From: Photobacterium angustum
GTDB lineage: Bacteria > Pseudomonadota > Gammaproteobacteria > Enterobacterales > Vibrionaceae
NCBI RefSeq assembly: GCF_002954615.1
Contig: NZ_MSCJ01000003.1
Span: 1,550,001 to 1,614,000 of the forward strand
Direction of reading: 5' to 3'
DNA length: 64,000 nt
The translations under genes were made by a program, and so were the position numbers. Below the pieces are notes generated by a model. The model saw nothing but the letters and a program-made list of their open reading frames with translations, ran no database searches and was not told the DNA's origin. Below, in pieces: positions 59,289-64,000 of this stretch (within the stretch, counting starts at the first letter, position 1; the number at the start of each line of letters is the position of its first letter).

Positions 59289-61622
59289 CGATACTACAGG
59301 TACTGACATGGTCACCGTACTACCACCAGATAATATTGTTGATATCGATGGCTGAATAAATCCATCTTCATCATCCGGAGTTAAGCCGTTAATATCATCT
59401 CCATTTGCAGTCGCGGTTGGCTGACCGTCATTTTCATTATCAGGGTTATTAGAGCCTAAATACGGTAAACCGATGTCGGTTTGGTGGCGAGGACCATTAT
59501 TAGTTAAATCTGTGCCGTATGTATTTGGTGCATCACCAAAATCTGTTGGTACGGGAGCATAGCGACACCGTGCGCCATCGTTACCACTTGCTGGCTGACC
59601 ATTTGTAAGAAAAGTTGCATTAACTAACGTCGCAGCTGGCGCTGATAAGTTCGATAAATCAAATCGCCATAATGCACCGTCATTATTATTAGAGGCATAC
59701 ATAAAGCCCATATTGTCAAAATATAAAGCGCCAACCGCTCCCGAACCCGACATATTTGTTGTGCCCAAATTTGTCACAGATACAGCATACGTATTTGTTT
59801 GACGATTGATGGTTAAATCATAACGATAAAGTGATTTATCGTTGGTAATACCCCATGCTATTGACGTATCAAGCGGATGAATCGCGAGATCACCAACAAA
59901 GGTATTCGTAGACGCAGAACGACCTAGATATTGACCATAAGTTTCAGAATTAGGATTCACATCCACAAAATAAAGACGTCGACCATTCGCTCCTCCGCCC
60001 GACAACAATACTAGTATGTCGTCATCAGTGACGTCTCCTGCAGGAAAGCTGATTCCGTTGAGTTCTGGCACATTAAGCCTTAAGACGGGTTGATGTTGAC
60101 TATCAAAAGCAACGACATCTGAATTGGTTGAACCGCTATTCGCGTAAACCCCCCATAATAAGTTTTGGGCAACACTATAGCCAATACCGTTGTATGTCGG
60201 AGAATGTGTAGAACCTAGCTGTGTTTCCGACGCTGTTACCAAATTCACTTGATACAATGATCTGGGTGTATTTTTAGTCAAATACGCATTGGTATCACAA
60301 GTAGGAAATGTATTATCAATCACAATGTCACCAAAGTTTACATCAGTAACAACGCCAGCAGTGACGGTAACAATATTCGCAGTTGAGGAGATATGTGAAG
60401 CAGGATCGCCTATTGTACCGCCTCCGCTAGTGCCGGTGACGGGATCAACCGTCGATTGCGTTGGTGGACAAGTCGGAGAAGTGATGTTAGTTTCGTTTAT
60501 GGCTTCGTAAACTTTATAGGTACCAGTCGTTGGAAGCGATATTGAATATGCACCCGTTGTCGGATCTGCATTAGCCGCATAGCACTGTCCTGTTGCTGAA
60601 TTATAAGCCACAACAGGCACAGTTATTCCCAGACCAGCCTCACTTCCATCTTTGACACCATTGGCCGATGTACCACCTCCACTACCATCATCATTAAAAA
60701 CAAAGCCAGAAATAGAAGGAGGCGGATCAAATGTATAAGTACAAGAAACATCGTCACCATTATTTAATGTAAACGTCGTCGCACAACTGAGGTTATTTAA
60801 CGTATAGCCAGTTGGACCATTCCAACTTAAGGTATACGAGCTAGGCGTCATCGCTCTGGTGTCACCTGAACTAAAGTTGGCAGCTATATTTCCACTATCT
60901 GTCGCTATTAATGTAAAGTCACCAGGAACCGCACTGCCTCCTGGATTCACAACAGCGTTCAAGGTTAGGCTACCTTGCACAAAGGAATAGGCCTTAAAGG
61001 ACACTAAATCTAACGCTGCGCCGGAACGGCCATCAAAACCAGCTAATGCTTGACCTGCAGGAGCAACAACACGATTATAATATGATCCCCCGTATGCATG
61101 ATTAGGTCCTATTTGCCCAGTTGATGGCGATGCTGGCGCTGCTGCAATTTCTAATCGATTTGTTCCACTATTAAAAGAAACAGGCGCACAATAAAGACGA
61201 AACCACCCCATTACAGGCCACGTTGTGGTTTGAGCATCAACACCAACAACAGCTTGATTTGCTGGACAATTTCCTGAATATTGCGTCCCTGATGTTGGCC
61301 CACCCCAAGGCGTGTTGCCAGAGTATGTTAACGTGGCAACACCACCAGATACATTAACTGTTGAGCAGCGACCTCTTAAGGCTGTTCCATCAAGAGTCCC
61401 ACCCGAATTTGAGTTATAGAACTCAAACCCTGTCATTAATTGACCGCTTGGGCAGTTTTTAACAGAAAATGGAGATCCCCCCATACCACCGATGGAAAGT
61501 AAGTCGCTTTGATATACTAAACCCACACCTTCAGCAGAAAAAACTTTCTGACTAAATAAGAGTGTCGAAGTTAAGAGAAGTAATCTAAATATTATTTTTA
61601 TTGTTAGGATTTTAATAAGCAT
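54762..61622 (-). CDS. Giant surface protein B, paralogue of A (2286 residues)
   Basis: Signal peptide [29 protein letters not shown]. The N-terminus differs from A: two or three repeats of a VMO-I/jacalin-like type ([52 protein letters not shown]; about 30-215), then a short beta domain (CTYTFDP). SdrD-B (305-435), propeller-like (440-690), GEVED (695-855); from there to the end it is nearly identical to A: DUF11, L-type lectin, GEVED, propeller, GEVED, SdrD-B, DUF11 ending [10 protein letters not shown]. It has one GEVED domain fewer than A. Start at ATG 61622 with GGAGGA about 10 nt upstream; the in-frame ATG at 61640 overlaps that ribosome binding site. A sigma-54-like site lies upstream. 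Differing N-terminal adhesive parts on a conserved stalk suggest different ligands. Confidence 0.88.
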   Translation of the reverse strand: MLIKILTIKIIFRLLLLTSTLLFSQKVFSAEGVGLVYQSDLLSIGGMGGSPFSVKNCPSGQLMTGFEFYNSNSGGTLDGTALRGRCSTVNVSGGVATLTYSGNTPWGGPTSGTQYSGNCPANQAVVGVDAQTTTWPVMGWFRLYCAPVSFNSGTNRLEIAAAPASPSTGQIGPNHAYGGSYYNRVVAPAGQALAGFDGRSGAALDLVSFKAYSFVQGSLTLNAVVNPGGSAVPGDFTLIATDSGNIAANFSSGDTRAMTPSSYTLSWNGPTGYTLNNLSCATTFTLNNGDDVSCTYTFDPPPSISGFVFNDDGSGGGTSANGVKDGSEAGLGITVPVVAYNSATGQCYAANADPTTGAYSISLPTTGTYKVYEAINETNITSPTCPPTQSTVDPVTGTSGGGTIGDPASHISSTANIVTVTAGVVTDVNFGDIVIDNTFPTCDTNAYLTKNTPRSLYQVNLVTASETQLGSTHSPTYNGIGYSVAQNLLWGVYANSGSTNSDVVAFDSQHQPVLRLNVPELNGISFPAGDVTDDDILVLLSGGGANGRRLYFVDVNPNSETYGQYLGRSASTNTFVGDLAIHPLDTSIAWGITNDKSLYRYDLTINRQTNTYAVSVTNLGTTNMSGSGAVGALYFDNMGFMYASNNNDGALWRFDLSNLSAPAATLVNATFLTNGQPASGNDGARCRYAPVPTDFGDAPNTYGTDLTNNGPRHQTDIGLPYLGSNNPDNENDGQPTATANGDDINGLTPDDEDGFIQPSISTILSGGSTVTMSVPVVSSGNDNLYGWIDFDLSGTFDNDERATVAVNASGNSTLTFTVPADVQIQDTLARLRVCSSGEACSSPMGSAGDGEVEDHQISLKPPGDLELDLELEPGVNVTLGIPFNVVVKVENKGTTIALNTKVTLPIPAGYSFVRAYEGDGVTPTTIYDPITGELDLGAIGLGFNDYAVIRLAPQSSTAPPISGEIIETSINDTDSTPNNGFNNGEDDTDTVTPNITNVVQPNVCESPVVYEGGDAYLDANGEYVVTTNTQNQAGYLWSLQYIDLNQPMYAELAVYLGDRSANTGGPAGEAGADGMTFVLSADPRDLNAVGDFGGGLGVGDNFGGQRVQPSIVFEFDTFDNTFIGATDDALGGQYIDHTGVYLNGDIYTPDPANTLIPATSVAGGELEDGRYHIAQFYWDPTTNQFTYYMDGVMVGQFTRNIRNDIGNNMVRFGFTGSTGDSFNLQKGCFTDAPDVLGSDFGDAVDTTAGTGINDYTTIYDNDGAHHVQVDTDDNGFIDLRLGNQWDADNGNLQDILARADDNNNFDDEDGVTVLALATIGENLSVAVNVVEDAARTSTGQRIYGWMDFNLDGDWDDAGEQVITQTNAAIGLNNFTVPIPSGAVVGHTYLRVRLCSNVDCNSPMGRANDGEVEDYRILLSDLVGNNQCDLIMQTIRPVASSDYTYTSLDVPSNPITFSDIVNPIAIINQTNIANINAIGFNRVNGFIYGTFTDMSHADRTHHLFVTDKTGNSFIDLGEIRAASGSAIRRLQDGDTFTFTAGDSLRNSGYTSTSAPTVTLSAPIAGDVTADGSELIIWRTSWDSIVKVDVETQTFTTVLIDIAAMGGSYGGGPINVGADLAINSQTGVGYLLDLEGDTLYTINLTTGAVTSSNLTYFGAEPTLDSNGKLQAGALVMDNGISLYAITNGGNHDSDNNGGIDLNDRAVVYRVNVVTGDTEYVTASDQGSLQGNDGAGCYDSTDYGDALASYGEAGHQYFDAATDGTADLLLGSRWDPEFGQWLTADASGDDTNGQDDEDLAIPSQIIVETPTTLPIQVVGTGYVNIWVDINNDGDFNDTNEFLIDDEAVVTGLNNIPITLDANSAEGFNGYTVMRVRLCSAINTCDSVSGLVADGEVEDHWFELLNRIVLNGLVFEDNGVGGATAAHDGIQDGSEIGLGNFTVTVTFNDTGVTGVTTGDVIGTEITSGDGTYQFIIGVDFSGKNLLLDVVKQADWIDISEANVTGIPQVTSNSVIDSQMAVNANAGDEIFGLDFGKVREPRMEPDNFSEATPGGVVFFPHKFTAATSGNVNFTIINPSASTTNTSWSTVLYHDVDCDGTLNGVEAQVVNPVAVSGNSAVCLLSKVTVPANAPMNAHYHYDIEADMTFADTTNTGHGITRVVLDKDTVRATFTGSGELRLEKTVRNVTQNGQAVTSNEGRPGDVLEYVVTFTNVGNAPISDVVIFDSTPEFTELNQAVQCSNGTVPASLVCNIVISNGVNSAGYEGNIRWEMNGSLAAGVSGTVIYRVVIQ

Positions 61623-61685
61623 TCGAATTAATTCCTCCATCAAAAAATAATTAACTCTATTTTTTGAAATCTATAAAAGGAAATA

Positions 61686-61701
61686 AGCAAAGTTTATACC
61701 A
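61686..61701 (-). promoter_or_regulatory. Sigma-54-like promoter of the giant-gene operon
   Basis: On the minus strand TGGTATAAACTTTGCT: the -12 box TTGCT is perfect, the -24 box is TGGTAT (consensus TGGCAC), and GG and GC are exactly 10 nt apart. The expected start near 61675 gives a leader of about 53 nt to the ATG at 61622. Confidence 0.6.
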
Positions 61702-61826
61702 TTTCAAATTCATCAATTTTCTTATATATACGTAAAGTAGAATACTATTTTGCTAATCATTATTTAATTTCATTGCAATTATGAATTTTAATATTATTAA
61801 AAGTTTAATTTCCGTTTTAATAAATA

Positions 61827-64000
61827 TTAATCCACCTTAACTTGATAACTCACATAACCACTCTCACCAGGAGCTAGATTATTATTGAAATGCCATTCAA
61901 CTGCACCTTGATAACCCGCATTATTAGTACCATTAGGCGTTAAAATGGAGCTGCAAACTAACGTTCCTGGTAGCGATACCGCAGGAGGCGTACATAAGAT
62001 TGTCGTCGATAATGATGTGAAATCTGGGATCAAATCAGAAATAATTAAATCATCGACATCACCTAATCCATTATTTTTAAAATAGATTCTATATTCTAAA
62101 ATATCGTTAGGTTTGGCCTTATTACTTCTTGATTCACCCGTAGATGTAGTGATATTTAGCACTGTTTTTTCTATTTCTAAATCACTAGAACCACTGTAAG
62201 TCACTTTAATTGTATCTGTATCGGAAACCTGACGAACAATGGGTGAATTACTAAACGTTACATTCGCAATAAGTTCGTAGCGACTAATAGCATTGAGTGG
62301 CGTATTGGATGGCATCATAGATTTAACAACAAGGCATATTTCAGGTGCAGAATCTGCATTCATATTGAATGGCGCAACCACAGCGATATCTGCTGGCATA
62401 TCTAACACACCGTTACAGCTAATATCTTGATAAATAATATGACTCCAGTTGTACCCTGATGGCGATGCTTGTTCATTGGCTAAACTAAACGTTACCGTAC
62501 CTGACGTATCGATAATAAATTTATGGCTCAGGAAGACTGGTAATCCAACTAAGGCATCGACAGAATTATCAGGTTCTAAAACCGGCTCTTGGACTTTACC
62601 AAAGTCTAAATTATCCAAAATATCACCAGCAGTAGCGTTGATCAGCATTTCACCGTCAAGTAATGAATTATTAGTAACTTTCCCCACTAAATCTAATGCA
62701 GGATCTGTAACATCACTTTCTGATATATCAATCCAAGCAGCTTGCGAAACCACGATCAACTTGACGTTTTTTTCTGATAAATCAACAGGGATCACAAGAG
62801 TAAAACGACCATCTCCTGAGGTAATAGTTCGGTTGATCTCTTGTCCGGGGTTAAAACCCGTTATTGCTGTATCATCATAAACCGCTTTAACAATGAATCC
62901 ATGTAAGCCTTGTTCATCACCAGCCTGAATACCATTATGTGCAGTGGTAGCGCCTTTTCCGTTGTCTTCAAATACTTTCCCATTTAAAGTGATGTCCATA
63001 TCAACAGGTACATTAGCACTAAACTCCGATGTATCTTGCAGTGAACCAAGCCCGCCGGTTGTTATACGATAAGCAATAACTGTAATTTCATCACCATTTA
63101 CGAGTCCTGGTACTGCTGTAACGTCATTGAGGTTAGAACCAACAACACCTGTAATACTGTATAGATACGTTTCACCTTCCCCAGCAGCACGACTATCACC
63201 ACCAGTATCACCTGTACCTGCATTGACTTTATAAACTTCAAAGACAAATTCACCCGTACCACAAACACTGCCAGTCACGGTTAAATTGGTACCGTCATAA
63301 ACTGCACTATCAATTTCAGGCCGTGCTAAATTGTTATTTGCCCCAGCTCCGGTATTGTTATTACATATATCATTATTAAGAGATACGCCATCACCAGTGG
63401 CACCATTTTGTAAGTCAATAGAATTGGAATCATTGTTGCTGAAGGTATTTTTAGTAATTAAGTAGCCTCTAACATTGGTATTTCCATCAATGGAAACACC
63501 CGAACCACCATTATTGTGTAAGACATTACATTCAATGGTTGAATGGCGACCACTTCGATAATGAATGGCATCACCATCAGCATTTTGAATATCATTACTC
63601 GTGATAGTTTGGTTTAAATCAACGGCTGAAGTAAGGCTCTGGTTAATACCATCCCCCGTTGCTTCACGTAATATATTACCTTGAATATTTAGATAACTTG
63701 GTGCGCCTCGAGCAATCACAACATTATGATAAGGTGTCGCTGCAGTAGAGGTTGTTCCTAATAATTGGTTATGAATCACTTGCCAATTAATCACATTAGT
63801 TTGTGATGTTAAATTATTAAATGAAATATTATTATGTGCTGTCTTTATTGCGTTATAACGGATCACACCACTGTCACCAGTTAATGCACTATTTCCGGCA
63901 TTAGAAATAGCAATACCAGCACAACCTAATGATGTTCCGCAACCTTGGTCACCAATCACATCATCATTACCAGCAGGATCAATACCAATGAGGTTATTTT
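61827..64000 (-). CDS. Giant surface protein C, N-terminus outside window (beta-helix + SdrD-B + DUF11)
   Basis: The last ~723 residues are visible; the frame is open to base 64000 (NLIGIDPAGNDDVIGD), so the start lies beyond. Residues at the N-side form a right-handed beta-helix with Asn-rich turns (VIRYNAIKTAHNNISFNNL, LNIQGNILREATGDGIN, IECNVLHNNGGSGVSI). Then GEF-type beta domain (VTGSVCGTGEFVFEVYKV), SdrD-B (NGKVFEDNGKGATTAHNGIQAGDEQGLHGF), a beta-sandwich (LSHKFIIDTSGTVTFSL) and a terminal DUF11 ending GYVSYQVKVD. The last ~400 residues are homologous domain for domain to the ends of giants A and B at perhaps 45-50% identity, so all three share one C-terminal module. 204 bp separate it from giant B. 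Confidence 0.85.
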   Translation of the reverse strand, partial: NNLIGIDPAGNDDVIGDQGCGTSLGCAGIAISNAGNSALTGDSGVIRYNAIKTAHNNISFNNLTSQTNVINWQVIHNQLLGTTSTAATPYHNVVIARGAPSYLNIQGNILREATGDGINQSLTSAVDLNQTITSNDIQNADGDAIHYRSGRHSTIECNVLHNNGGSGVSIDGNTNVRGYLITKNTFSNNDSNSIDLQNGATGDGVSLNNDICNNNTGAGANNNLARPEIDSAVYDGTNLTVTGSVCGTGEFVFEVYKVNAGTGDTGGDSRAAGEGETYLYSITGVVGSNLNDVTAVPGLVNGDEITVIAYRITTGGLGSLQDTSEFSANVPVDMDITLNGKVFEDNGKGATTAHNGIQAGDEQGLHGFIVKAVYDDTAITGFNPGQEINRTITSGDGRFTLVIPVDLSEKNVKLIVVSQAAWIDISESDVTDPALDLVGKVTNNSLLDGEMLINATAGDILDNLDFGKVQEPVLEPDNSVDALVGLPVFLSHKFIIDTSGTVTFSLANEQASPSGYNWSHIIYQDISCNGVLDMPADIAVVAPFNMNADSAPEICLVVKSMMPSNTPLNAISRYELIANVTFSNSPIVRQVSDTDTIKVTYSGSSDLEIEKTVLNITTSTGESRSNKAKPNDILEYRIYFKNNGLGDVDDLIISDLIPDFTSLSTTILCTPPAVSLPGTLVCSSILTPNGTNNAGYQGAVEWHFNNNLAPGESGYVSYQVKVD

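Noticed and set aside
1..64000. CRISPR arrays, rRNA and tRNA genes
   Set aside because: No regularly spaced short repeats and no tRNA or rRNA signature found on reading both strands.

Overview
The window looks like a chromosomal segment of an AT-rich marine gammaproteobacterium of the family Vibrionaceae, most likely Photobacterium. This is inferred from protein style and gene content, not from a marker gene; no rRNA or tRNA gene is visible. Almost all large genes lie on the minus strand.

Left third (1-15.3 kb): the edge-truncated N-terminal part of a three-domain flavoenzyme like the NADH-dependent acrylate reductase of Vibrio; an NmrA-like reductase with a divergent LysR regulator; small envelope proteins; an ABC-type ATPase; an HPF-like ribosome-associated protein; MsrA; a MAPEG protein; a 52-residue membrane protein; a Tat-exported protein with a delta-endotoxin (Cry) pore-forming domain; and a long RluA-type pseudouridine synthase.

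Middle (15.3-33 kb): a complete chaperone-usher pilus operon (major pilin, chaperone, usher, two minor pilins, two-domain tip adhesin) followed by an AraC regulator. It carries a perfect terminator between pilin and chaperone and a hairpin over the usher ribosome binding site. Then come two LysR genes, an SDR-cupin-flavin oxidase group, a PhnA/YjdM protein, a leucine-rich-repeat protein with a terminator in its leader, an orphan SelB, and two lipoproteins.

Right half (33-64 kb): an unusual cell-surface locus of about 31 kb. One five-gene operon encodes a single-domain DUF11 protein, an 1105-residue DUF11 protein, a 2202-residue outer-membrane protein with SdrD-like and DUF11 domains plus a C-terminal beta-barrel, an OmpA-type lipoprotein, and a 920-residue DUF11 protein. 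Upstream lie two giant tandem paralogues (2388 and 2286 residues; GEVED, SdrD-B, propeller, lectin and DUF11 domains) and the end of a third giant (beta-helix) that runs off the window. Both complete transcription units are preceded by sigma-54-type -24/-12 elements at short distances. The three larger operon proteins share an N-terminal motif, and all the non-barrel proteins end exactly on the last strand of a DUF11 domain. I infer a coordinately expressed surface-display system in which the large barrel protein and the OmpA lipoprotein form the outer-membrane platform. This is the best candidate here for an undescribed system. The two giants share a 4,527-bp repeat at constant offset, with a gene-conversion-like near-identical tract and a decayed fragment of a further copy downstream.
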